From: JAUUZT01 sp964654015 | GTDB taxonomy: Bacteria > Chloroflexota > Dehalococcoidia > GIF9 > AB-539-J10 | DNA length: 9,783 nt | Assembly: GCA_964654015.1 (NCBI GenBank) | Contig: CAZZHQ010000095.1 | Span: 1-9,783 of the forward strand | Direction: 5' to 3' | Part shown: in pieces, positions 1 to 6,873 of the stretch | How the letters are laid out: every line of letters starts with the position of its first letter | How positions within the stretch are numbered: the first letter of the stretch is position 1 | The notes under the pieces: generated by a model | Told to the model about the DNA's origin: nothing | Databases searched by the model: none | Seen by the model: the letters and a program-made list of their open reading frames with translations, nothing else | Program-made: the position numbers and the translations under genes

Positions 1-2
1 AT

Positions 3-680
3 AAACCCGTAACCAAGAAGCTGGTGGCAGCGGATGGCATCAGTACCCCCAGGTGGCTGGTGATAGCCAACGAACAGGAGCTCTCTCAGGTAGCGTGGGG
101 TGGATTCCCCTTCCCGGCCATGATAAAGCCAGCATACGAAGGCTCAAGCAAAGGAATCCGCCTTACCTCCCTGGCATACAGCGCTAGCCAGGCGCGGGAG
201 GAAGCACAGAGAATCCTGGGGAGTTACCAGCAGCCGGTAATGGTTGAAGAGTTCATTGATGGCGACGAGGTTACGGTGGGCATTGTCGGTAACTCATCAC
301 CCAGGATATTAAGCATAATGCGTGTATTGCCCAAAAGGAAAGATGGGCACTTTATCTATTCGCTAGAAGTAAAACGCGATTATCTCAATCTGGTTGAGTA
401 CGAGTGCCCTGCCCGGCTTGAAGAGAAAATCTTAGAGAAGATAACCCTTTCCAGTCTCAAGGTCTTTAAGGCTCTGGGGTGCCGGGATTTCGCCCGGGTA
501 GACTTCAGGGTCAGCGCAAAGGGAATACCCTACTTTCTCGAAATAAACCCCCTGCCCGGACTGGGAAGCTACAGCGACCTGGTTATTATGGCAATAAAGG
601 TGCGCTGGACTCATGAAGAACTGATAGGTGCCGTGCTTGATGCCGCACTGGAAAGGTACCCGGAATGCGTATGCGCCTAG
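3..680 (+). CDS. ATP-grasp ligase, D-Ala-D-Ala-ligase-like (5' truncated)
   Basis: This is the C-terminal part of an ATP-grasp carboxylate-amine ligase; the frame is open from base 3 (KPVTKKLVAADGISTP), so the true start lies outside the window and the in-frame GTG at 24 is probably internal. The opening resembles the DK..TK..L...GI.TP segment before the ATP-grasp fold in D-Ala-D-Ala ligases. ATP-binding features follow: IKPAYEGSSKG (about 126-158), VEEFIDGDEVTVG, ARVDFR, and the metal/phosphate site FLEINPLPGLGSYSD with conserved Glu and Asn. This family phosphorylates a carboxylate with ATP and joins it to an amine. The gene overlaps the next ligase gene by 16 bp, so the pair is probably cotranscribed. 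No mur or fts genes are visible, so a cell-wall role is not supported; substrate unknown. Confidence 0.85.
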   Translation, partial: KPVTKKLVAADGISTPRWLVIANEQELSQVAWGGFPFPAMIKPAYEGSSKGIRLTSLAYSASQAREEAQRILGSYQQPVMVEEFIDGDEVTVGIVGNSSPRILSIMRVLPKRKDGHFIYSLEVKRDYLNLVEYECPARLEEKILEKITLSSLKVFKALGCRDFARVDFRVSAKGIPYFLEINPLPGLGSYSDLVIMAIKVRWTHEELIGAVLDAALERYPECVCA

Positions 681-1780
681 CCATCGTCTACAATGAACCA
701 TGCGTCTCACGATACGACACCGCCGGCGAAACACAAGCGGTGGTGGGTGTCCTTAACGCAGTAGCAGCCGTGCATCAGGCATTGCTTGAGCTTGGCCATG
801 ATGTTACCCGTGTTCCACTGACGCCACCGCTTGAACAAGCTGAAAGGAAACTAAACTCTCTAGATGCGGGCTTGGTATTTAACCTCTTCGAAGGCTTCTG
901 TGGCTACCCCGAGACAGAAGCCCTGGTGGCAGAGGTTTTATCGGAACTGGGGATACCCTTTACCGGTTGCCCGGCAACCGCGCTGAGGCTGGCTCTAGAC
1001 AAGCCGAAGGCCAAGACAATACTGAAAGCCGCCGGAATCCCGACGCCAGACTTCCAGCTGCTCAATCCTCAAACACTACATATGTTCCAGCTAAACTATC
1101 CATGTATTGTCAAACCCCATGGTGAGGATGCCAGCCACGGTTTAACCATAGAGAGTGTGGTCAGTAATCTCGCCTCGCTGGAAAAGCAAGTGAACACGAT
1201 AAGTACATCTTACGGTGGCAGTGCTCTGGTGGAAGAGTTCATTGACGGACGCGAGTTTAACGCTACGGTCCTGGGTAACTCCCAAGGCACCGTGCTGCCA
1301 GTATCCGAAATAGTCTACTCGTTACCTTCTGAAATGCCCAGAATTCTCACCTTTGCTGCCAAGTGGCAGCCGGACAGTCTATACTTTCAGGGTACGAGGG
1401 TAGTCTGCCCGGCCGAAATCGGAAATCGTGAGCAGGAACATATCGCTGAAATAGCCTCGGCATCATTCCGCTTGCTTGGCTGCCGGGGCTATGCTAGAGT
1501 GGACATGCGGATGGACGAAAAGGGGCAACTAAATGTTATCGAAGTGAATCCCAACCCCGACATATCCCCCGATTACGGCGCAGCACGCCAGGCAGAAACC
1601 GCCGGGATGACCTATACCCAGTTTATCACGCAGATTGTGAAACTGGCACTGGAAAAGGACGGTGATGACAATCAAGATACGTCAAATGTTAAAAAAAGAC
1701 AGGCCCGTCTTAATGAAAATACTACACAATACACCCGAGTTCAAGCCTTCCGAGGTAGTGGTCGCCGAGGAGGTTATTGA
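665..1780 (+). CDS. second ATP-grasp ligase, D-Ala-D-Ala-ligase-like
   Basis: This is a complete ATP-grasp ligase and a probable tandem paralogue of the upstream one. I chose ATG 665 because AAAGGT lies 8 bases upstream; ATG 671 is the alternative. Residues 1-110 form a preATP-grasp domain (LAIVYN, LVFNLFEGFCGYPE, GIPFTGCPA). Then come LDKPKAKTILKAAGIPTPDF (111-130), the lysine segment CIVKPHGEDASHG (147-159), VEEFIDGREFNATVLGN (189-205), ARVDMR (277-282) and IEVNPNPDISPDYG (292-305), with the metal-site Glu and Asn present. The PG-M-T element of true D-Ala-D-Ala ligases is replaced by NPDISPD, which suggests another acceptor. Family-like sequence ends near residue 331. The last 40 residues are hydrophilic and overlap the next gene, so they may be read-through after an indel. 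Soluble enzyme; substrate unknown. Confidence 0.85.
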   Translation: MRMRLAIVYNEPCVSRYDTAGETQAVVGVLNAVAAVHQALLELGHDVTRVPLTPPLEQAERKLNSLDAGLVFNLFEGFCGYPETEALVAEVLSELGIPFTGCPATALRLALDKPKAKTILKAAGIPTPDFQLLNPQTLHMFQLNYPCIVKPHGEDASHGLTIESVVSNLASLEKQVNTISTSYGGSALVEEFIDGREFNATVLGNSQGTVLPVSEIVYSLPSEMPRILTFAAKWQPDSLYFQGTRVVCPAEIGNREQEHIAEIASASFRLLGCRGYARVDMRMDEKGQLNVIEVNPNPDISPDYGAARQAETAGMTYTQFITQIVKLALEKDGDDNQDTSNVKKRQARLNENTTQYTRVQAFRGSGRRGGY

Positions 1781-1988
1781 CAGCTACCTGCATGACCCTC
1801 ACGGCTCAGGCTACCACGTGTTTGTCGCTGAGGATGACTCAGCCGTCGTCGGCTATATCTGCTACGGACCAGCGCCACTGACCGAAGGAACCTGGGATAT
1901 ATACTGGATGGCGGTGGACAGAGAAAGGCAGGGACAGGGCACAGGTAGCGCTCTAATGGAGAAGGCGGAGGAGGAAATCAAGCGGTCT
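1665..1988 (+). CDS. GNAT-family N-acetyltransferase (3' end lost in N gap)
   Basis: This is the N-terminal two-thirds of a GNAT acetyltransferase, which transfers acetyl from acetyl-CoA to an amine. ATG 1665 is preferred because AAGGA lies 5 bases upstream; GTG 1662 is in frame but too close. The opening MTIKIRQMLKKDRPVLMKIL is a typical GNAT first strand and helix. VFVAEDDSAVVGYICYGPAP and YWMAVDRERQGQGTGSALMEKAEEE follow; QGQGTG (about 1929-1946) is the acetyl-CoA pyrophosphate loop. The C-terminal motif B (fYek.GF type), normally another 45-60 residues, is missing because the sequence runs into Ns. Reading continues in frame after the gap only because exactly 100 Ns were inserted, so I treat it as a gene separate from the downstream fusion. 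It overlaps the tail of the ATP-grasp frame by 116 bp. Confidence 0.75.
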
Positions 1989-2088
1989 NNNNNNNNNNNN
2001 NNNNNNNNNNNNNNNNNNNNNNNNNNNNNNNNNNNNNNNNNNNNNNNNNNNNNNNNNNNNNNNNNNNNNNNNNNNNNNNNNNNNNNNN
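1989..2088. other. assembly gap of exactly 100 N
   Basis: There are exactly 100 N characters, the usual placeholder for a scaffold join of unknown length. The sequence on the left breaks off in the middle of a GNAT domain and that on the right resumes partway into another GNAT-like domain. The true gap is therefore probably longer than 100 bases, and any frame drawn through it is arbitrary. Confidence 0.95.
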
Positions 2089-3731
2089 TGTCAAAGAGGG
2101 ACGTGGCTAAACTGCCAGAGCAACTTCGTAACCCGATGAAGTACCGTTTCCGCTCCATTCTTTTTGTTGCCGAAGGCTCAAAGGGCAGTATAGATGGGTT
2201 TGCTCTCCTGTTCCATGCTCCAGCTCTGGAATTTTGCTACCTTGACTACATTTCTGCAACCAGACAAAAGATGGGTAGTGGTATCAGCGGCGCTCTTTAT
2301 GAGAGGGTGCGGGAGGAAGCTCTTGACCTGAATACTGTCGGCTTCTTCTTTGAATGCCTGCCCGATGACCCTGTCTTAAGCCGCAATCCTGAAGTCAGAA
2401 AACAAAATGCGGCACGCCTGCGCTTCTATGAGAGATATGGTGCCCGTCCTATTGTGAATACTGCCTACGAGACGCCGCTCAAACCGGGGGGCGATAACCC
2501 ACCCTACTTGGTCTACGACAATCTGGGACAGGATATAGAATTATCGCGTGACACAGCTCGAGAGATTGTCCGGGCAATACTGGAACGAAAGTATAAAGGG
2601 GTATGCCCTCGTGACTATGTTGAAATGGTGGTTGCCTCTTTTCGGGATGACCCGGTACACCTGAGGGAACCCAAGTATGTGAAAAAGCCTCCCGTGCCTG
2701 TAAGGCATGAGATACCGATGGACAGGCGCATAATGCTTGTTATCAATGACCGTCACGGCATTCACCATGTGGAAGAGCGCGGTTATGTTGAGTCTCCAGT
2801 AAGGATAGATGCTATACTGAAGGAGCTTGATAACACTGACCTGTTTCAGAAAGTCGCTCCACACCATTTCTCAGAGAAACACATTAAGGCAGTGCATAGC
2901 GCGGCTTTCGTCGACTACTTCAAGAAAGTATGCGCCGGCCTGGAACCCGGTGCCTCTATCTATCCCTACGTCTTCCCGGTTCGTAACCGGGCGCGGCCTC
3001 CCAAAGACCTGCCGATACGTGCCGGTTATTACTGTATCGATACATTTACACCAATAAACGGCAACGCATATCTGGCGGCGAAACAGGCGGTGGACTGTGC
3101 CCTGACCACGGTTAAAAAACTCCTTGAAGGCTACCTACTGGCCTATGCCCTGGTACGGCCGCCCGGTCACCACGCCGAGCCGAGTTCTTTTGGCGGTTTC
3201 TGCTATTTCAATTCAGCAGCAGTGGCAGCTCAGCTTCTCAGTACCTATGGTAAAGTCGCTATCCTTGATATTGACTATCATCATGGTAACGGCCAGCAGG
3301 CAATATTTTACGAACGGTCTGATGTCCTGACCATATCTATCCACGGCCACCCCAGCATTGCCTACCCGTATTTCAGCGGCTTTGTCAGTGAAAGGGGAAG
3401 GGGTGCTGGCAAGGGGTACAATGTCAACATACCCCTGCCGGAAAATATTGACGGCGAGCTTTATCGCCGTGTCCTTAATGATGCTTTGAGAAGGATAACA
3501 AGGTTCCATCCTAAGTTTCTCGTCATTGCTCTGGGGCTGGACACGGCTAAGGAAGACCCTACCGGCAGCTGGTGCCTTGAAGCTGCTGACTTTGAAGCCA
3601 TAGGTAAAATGATTAGCTCGCTCCGTTTGCCGACGCTGGTTGTTCAGGAAGGTGGCTATGACACTAGGGTGCTTGGTATTAATGCCCGCAGTTTCTTCAC
3701 CGGATTATGGTCCGGGGCTAACTCATCGTAG
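2089..3731 (+). CDS. GNAT-like domain fused to HDAC/acetylpolyamine amidohydrolase (5' end lost in gap)
   Basis: This is a two-domain protein whose start is hidden by the N gap. The first 130 residues look like a GNAT domain: RSILFVAEGSKGSIDGFALL, LDYISATRQKMGSGISGALY with a QxxGxG acetyl-CoA loop (about 2265-2282), and motif B AARLRFYERYGARPI. A linker (about 2490-2720) leads to a full class II histone-deacetylase/acetylpolyamine amidohydrolase domain from RRIMLVINDRHGIHH to the end. Catalytic residues are all present: RPPGHH (3156-3173), zinc ligands Asp and His in LDIDYHHGNG (3273-3281), the third zinc ligand Asp in LGLD (3540-3542), DPTG, and the catalytic Tyr of QEGGY (3657-3659). The family removes acetyl from acetylpolyamines or acetyl-lysine-like amines using zinc. 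DTFTPINGNAYLAAKQAV resembles acetylpolyamine amidohydrolases. It ends the plus-strand cluster. The physiological substrate is not known. Confidence 0.88.
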
Positions 3732-3742
3732 ATACTGGAAGT

Positions 3743-3778
3743 CTGTTTTATCATCCCTCCAAACAGAATTGCCTTTTT
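3743..3778 (+). terminator. possible terminator after the deacetylase gene
   Basis: CTGTTT (3743-3748) and AAACAG (3761-3766) form a perfect 6-bp inverted repeat with a 12-base loop, followed by TTTTT at 3774-3778. It lies 12 bases after the deacetylase stop, where a terminator is expected between convergent operons. The stem is short and AT-rich and the T run starts 7 bases after it, so the call is weak. A second imperfect inverted repeat, 9 bp with one mismatch, lies at 3785-3813 but lacks a T run. I see no gene in 3732-3968. Confidence 0.25.
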
Positions 3779-3968
3779 GCACATTGAGGCTTGTTTCGTT
3801 CAGTCAAGCATCAAAACCTGTATTATCCCCTTATAGATTCAGAAAATGGTGGGCCTTGGGCGACGGTTCCCGAACTCCTGTTTGAGAGGAAAAACCTAAT
3901 TCCGGCGATACGGCAGCTTTTGATTTTCTCCTCCATGTAGATGAGAGTAACTGTAGCTATGTATATTA

Positions 3969-4706
3969 TCAGGTAATCCACCTACGTTTGATGTTATGTA
4001 GGCTCAAAACAAACAGAACGATGCAGAACACGCCAAGGATGAGGAAGTCAATTGCGAAAGACATGATATGCTCGCCGTTAATTGCCCCGTGGAGAATGTC
4101 GACACCATAGGTAACGGGTAGTATGTAGGAAAGCGGGCGGATAAATACGGGTAACGACATGATAGGAAAGAACAGACCACATAGGAAAATCATTGGAAAG
4201 CGAAGGAAGTTAGAAAATGTCTGAGCCTCAAATACTTCGCTAACAGAAACTGCGATGAACAGTCCTAAGAAGGTTGAAGCTATGCCGATAAGCAGAATGG
4301 TAGGTATAACTAAAGACCAGGTCACTCCCGACAGGTCTACCAAGAACGAACCGATTATGATGGGTACAAAGGCGTTAGCTAAACCAAATAAAATGGCTCC
4401 GGAGGTCTTGGCCAGCATCAGTAATTCCAGCGATATAGGAGCCAAAAGCAACCGTTCGAATGAGCGGCTCCTCCTCTCGAACGTAATTGTTACCGCTAGC
4501 ATCGAAGTAGTTCCAAAGAGTACAGAGATGGTGATCACACCCGGCAGAAGCGTCAGCACGCTTTCCAGCCCGCTGCCGGATCTGATAAAGAACATGCCCG
4601 TCCAGGCTAGCGGGAAAATAATTCCCCAGCTGATGTTGGGTGGCTTGAGGTAATAAGCCCGCATATCCTTAGCTAGGATGTTCCTGAAGGCGATCCAGCG
4701 TTTCAT
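3969..4706 (-). CDS. ABC-2 type transporter permease
   Basis: This 245-residue membrane protein is the permease half of an ABC-2 (drug/polysaccharide/lipid exporter) system and pairs with the ATPase upstream. About six hydrophobic segments are visible: residues 26-41, 51-73, 101-123, 132-154, 166-186 and 218-236. Family hallmarks are the cytoplasmic loop FERRSRSFERLLLAPIS (77-92), equivalent to the ERE.GT.E.L..TPIS coupling helix, and PLSYILPVTYGVDILHGAI (191-209) before the last membrane span. Its length matches DrrB/NodJ-type permeases. The ATG overlaps the ATPase stop as ATGA (4703-4706), indicating translational coupling, and GGAGGT lies 11 bases upstream. It is the last gene of the minus-strand operon. 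Substrate cannot be read from sequence; export is the usual direction for this family. Confidence 0.9.
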   Translation of the reverse strand: MKRWIAFRNILAKDMRAYYLKPPNISWGIIFPLAWTGMFFIRSGSGLESVLTLLPGVITISVLFGTTSMLAVTITFERRSRSFERLLLAPISLELLMLAKTSGAILFGLANAFVPIIIGSFLVDLSGVTWSLVIPTILLIGIASTFLGLFIAVSVSEVFEAQTFSNFLRFPMIFLCGLFFPIMSLPVFIRPLSYILPVTYGVDILHGAINGEHIMSFAIDFLILGVFCIVLFVLSLHNIKRRWIT

Positions 4707-5692
4707 TGGTTTCCACCACCTCCGGCTTTTTCCTTCTCTTTCATCATCAGCCCTGCTTCAATGCCAGTGACTTGCACGAATACGTCCTCTAGCGATGGGA
4801 GATGCCGTCGGGCTTCGGTTACCTGGACTCCTCGGTCTTCCAGAAACCGTACCAGAGGGCCAACACTAACCGGTTCCGCCGACTCGACACGGATTTGTCC
4901 TTGAGTAGTGGATTGTAACTGATACTGGGGGAATACCGAGGCCATTTCTTCAGATAAATTAGCCACGGAGTTAGAGACAGAAAGTAGCAACACGTTTTTG
5001 CCCTTTATGGGCTGCAGTAAATCTGTTGTGCGGTCAGTTCGAACAATTCTTCCGTTTACGATGAAGGCAATTCGTTCACAGAGTCGTTCAGCCTCCTCGA
5101 TGTAGTGGGTAGTGAGAAAAACGGTAGTTCCTTTGCGGTGGAGTTCAGCTATTATTTGCCTTACTTGGCGAGCACTGGCAACGTCAATCCCCGTGGTTGG
5201 TTCATCAAGAAACAGGATAGGTGGTTGATGAATAATACCGGCCGCAAACGTGAGCTTGCGCTTCATTCCCTTTGAGTAGCCTGCGAACCTACGGTCAGCA
5301 GCATCAGTAAGGCTAAAGGTATCCAGAAGCTCCCTCGCTCGCATTTGGCGCTCTTTCTTTCGCATCCCGTAAAGCGCCGCGCAGAAGCAGAGGTTCTCAA
5401 AGCCGGTCAGCTCAGGGTAAAGGTTACTCTCATCAGGAACGATTCCTACCAAGTGTTGGGCTGCCTTAGGATTACTTGTGCAGTCAATACCACCGATGTT
5501 TATCCTGCCTGCATCTAGCCGAGCTAGACCCGTGAGCAGGTTGATGGTGGTGGTCTTACCGGCACCATTAGGGCCAAGAAATCCAAACAGCTCACCGCTG
5601 CCAACCTGGAAACTAATATCATTTACAGCAACCACTTCGCTGTAGCGCTTGGTCAATCCAGTTGTCTCGATAATAATATTATTGTTTGGCAC
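4703..5692 (-). CDS. ABC transporter ATP-binding protein (DrrA-type)
   Basis: This 329-residue cytoplasmic ATPase energises the ABC-2 permease downstream. Walker A is GPNGAGKTT (40-48), the signature is the degenerate YSKGM (139-143), Walker B is ILFLDEP (159-165), the D-loop is TGID (167-170), and the switch histidine is in LTTHYIEEAE (193-202). The usual Q-loop glutamine appears replaced: GIVPDESNLYPELT has Asp where IVPQ is common. After about residue 225 comes the C-terminal extension typical of DrrA-like ATPases, ending in SLEDVFVQVTG. The start is GTG 5692, placing the first strand (IIIETTGLTKRYS) at the expected distance, though no strong Shine-Dalgarno is visible. It starts 12 bases after the DsrE-like gene. 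The Lys/Glu- and Gly-rich C-terminus (MMKEKEKAGGGG) lies next to the overlap with the permease start. Confidence 0.92.
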   Translation of the reverse strand: MPNNNIIIETTGLTKRYSEVVAVNDISFQVGSGELFGFLGPNGAGKTTTINLLTGLARLDAGRINIGGIDCTSNPKAAQHLVGIVPDESNLYPELTGFENLCFCAALYGMRKKERQMRARELLDTFSLTDAADRRFAGYSKGMKRKLTFAAGIIHQPPILFLDEPTTGIDVASARQVRQIIAELHRKGTTVFLTTHYIEEAERLCERIAFIVNGRIVRTDRTTDLLQPIKGKNVLLLSVSNSVANLSEEMASVFPQYQLQSTTQGQIRVESAEPVSVGPLVRFLEDRGVQVTEARRHLPSLEDVFVQVTGIEAGLMMKEKEKAGGGGNQ

Positions 5693-5704
5693 TTCAGCTA
5701 TTCT

Positions 5705-6058
5705 CTAAAACGAAATAACCTTATCAGACTCAGCGAACCATTCTGCTAACTCAGGTATCTTGGCCTCAGGTGCTCCATCAATTAAAGGCTTTTGTTTATG
5801 AATTCCACAGCGTACCAAGTAGGTACCACAGACATTTACTTGAACCCCTTTTTGTATTAGTTCCCGAAGCATGTGGGTCAGGTCGAAATAACCTTCTGGT
5901 GGTGCTACTCCTTCCTTGGCCAAGTCAACGGAGTCATTCATCAGAAATAGTCTTAGTTCTACGCCTCTATTCAACAATTGCTCCGCAAGCCTTAAAGCAT
6001 TCCAAGTCACATCTGTCCCATCATAAGGATTCCGATTCAATACCAGTAGCGTCTTCAT
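5705..6058 (-). CDS. DsrE/DsrF-like small cytoplasmic protein
   Basis: This 117-residue protein resembles the DsrE/DsrF/YchN family, whose members form small oligomers and often carry or sense sulfur through cysteines. It opens MKTLLVLNRNPYDGTDVTWN, then ALRLAEQLLNRGVELRLFLMNDSVDLA (21-47) and a strand-turn VNVCGTYLVRCGI (74-86). Cys77 lies where related proteins have the CGTC-type motif, with a second cysteine at 84 instead of the usual nearby position. The start is well supported: AGGAG lies 6 bases before ATG 6058. The gene overlaps the 3' end of the ArsR gene by 38 bp and is followed after 12 bp by the ABC ATPase. Persulfide transfer or thiol/redox sensing for the ArsR regulator is an inference from neighbours; it is not the full DsrEFH set. 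Confidence 0.8.
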   Translation of the reverse strand: MKTLLVLNRNPYDGTDVTWNALRLAEQLLNRGVELRLFLMNDSVDLAKEGVAPPEGYFDLTHMLRELIQKGVQVNVCGTYLVRCGIHKQKPLIDGAPEAKIPELAEWFAESDKVISF

Positions 6059-6422
6059 GATATCTCCTCAATTTTGATTTTTTCTTATCCTTCTCAGGGC
6101 TAATATCCATAATTTCAGTTGCCTTTTCTTTGAGGTTCAGGGCAGTGGATATTTGATGTTGAGCCTGAATTAATGTTTCCTGGTTAATGAAATAGTGGAT
6201 TCGATAGCCACGCCTCTCGCCCTTAACCAGACCCGCCGACTTGAGTATTCTAAGGTGCTGAGAGACTGCTGATTGTGTTACTCCCAGTTGGTAGGCTAAC
6301 GCATTCACGCAAAGAGCGTTAGGCTCCCTTTGCCGAGCAAGGAGTCTCAGTAATTTCAATCGGGTCGGGTCAGCAAGAACACCGAATAGTGTTGCCTGCT
6401 CATCAATACCTTTATAATCCAT
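6021..6422 (-). CDS. ArsR/SmtB-family transcriptional regulator
   Basis: This 133-residue winged-helix repressor likely controls its own operon. ATLFGVLADPTRLKLLRLLA (10-29) is the classic ArsR first helices, and ALAYQLGVTQSAVSQHLRIL (41-60) is the helix-turn-helix, followed by KSAGLVKGERRGYRIHYFIN, the wing. ArsR proteins leave DNA when they bind metal or metalloid or when cysteines are modified. Here the helix-3 metal motif ELCVCDL is reduced to ALCVNAL, leaving one cysteine (Cys38), so a classic arsenic site is unlikely; a redox or thiol signal, or another ligand, is possible. An AAGGA Shine-Dalgarno precedes ATG 6422. The C-terminal tail (from about 108) is charged and lysine-rich and overlaps the DsrE-like gene by 38 bp. 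Candidate operator at 6846-6873. Confidence 0.92.
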   Translation of the reverse strand: MDYKGIDEQATLFGVLADPTRLKLLRLLARQREPNALCVNALAYQLGVTQSAVSQHLRILKSAGLVKGERRGYRIHYFINQETLIQAQHQISTALNLKEKATEIMDISPEKDKKKSKLRRYHEDATGIESESL

Positions 6423-6461
6423 CGTTGTAATTCCTTACAAAATATTGCTATCGCCAGAGAT

Positions 6462-6803
6462 TTAGAATATTTTGGCAGTGATTAAACTGGCCACTCTAAC
6501 GCCGGCTATCACGAAAAGCGCTATTATAAAAGTTTCGAAGCTAGACTTCCAGCTTATGGCGCCCATTACCAAGGCCGCCAGTACATCAGTTAATACGGCA
6601 AAAGCAAGGGCCGCCCACAAGCCCCACTGCCGGAAAATAAATACCATAGCCACGATAAGAGGCAACGATATTAGTGTTCCAATTACAGATACAAGTACTA
6701 GATTTACCTTAGTAGCGTTGGCTATAACATTTGCCATACCAGCCATTCGAGGGCAAAGAATGAATAGGGCGAAGCCAACCGAGGCAATAAGTGATTGTGT
6801 CAT
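6462..6803 (-). CDS. small four-helix membrane protein, function unknown
   Basis: This is a 113-residue integral membrane protein I do not recognise. Hydrophobic segments lie at about residues 3-17, 33-57, 60-84 and 91-110, with short polar loops, including the conserved-looking CPRMAGMANVIANATKVN between the first two. ATG 6803 is supported by AAGGAG 8 bases upstream. It is the first gene of the minus-strand run, 39 bp before the ArsR start, so it probably shares the ArsR promoter and could be the small membrane partner of the regulated exporter or an independent carrier. The single cysteine (Cys17) sits at the end of helix 1. The open frame on the other strand at 6472-6828 is judged to be a shadow because it has low-complexity composition and no ribosome site. 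Confidence 0.75.
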   Translation of the reverse strand: MTQSLIASVGFALFILCPRMAGMANVIANATKVNLVLVSVIGTLISLPLIVAMVFIFRQWGLWAALAFAVLTDVLAALVMGAISWKSSFETFIIALFVIAGVRVASLITAKIF

Positions 6804-6841
6804 CTACGCACTCCTTCTTACTAAGTAGATATAATCCGTCC

Positions 6842-6873
6842 TTTATACTTATGGAATTGTTTAAAAATAAGTA
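6842..6873 (-). promoter_or_regulatory. candidate promoter and ArsR operator of the minus-strand operon
   Basis: TACTTAT (6846-6852) and ATAAGTA (6867-6873) form a perfect 7-bp inverted repeat with a 14-base spacer, so the half-sites are 21 bp apart, about two helical turns. On the minus strand a TATAAA -10-like box (6842-6847) overlaps the left arm; the -35 region (TTATTT, 6865-6870) is poor. The repeat is 43-70 bp before ATG 6803. Position and symmetry fit an operator for the ArsR protein encoded two genes in; binding is inferred. Confidence 0.4.

Noticed and set aside
1..1780. Cell-wall D-Ala-D-Ala ligases (ddl)
   Set aside because: Two tandem divergent copies with no mur/fts neighbours, next to GNAT and deacetylase genes; the second lacks the usual acceptor motif, so no ddl symbol is given.
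4255..4653. Open frame of 132 codons antisense to the ABC permease
   Set aside because: Shadow of a well-supported ABC-2 permease, with no ribosome site or motif.
5705..6422. An arsenic-resistance operon
   Set aside because: There is no arsenate reductase, ArsB/Acr3 pump or ArsM, and the ArsR metal motif is incomplete.
6472..6828. Open frame of 118 codons on the plus strand, antisense to the membrane protein
   Set aside because: Composition is Lys/Thr/Ala/Ile low complexity, there is no ribosome site, and the minus-strand product has clear membrane helices and a good Shine-Dalgarno.
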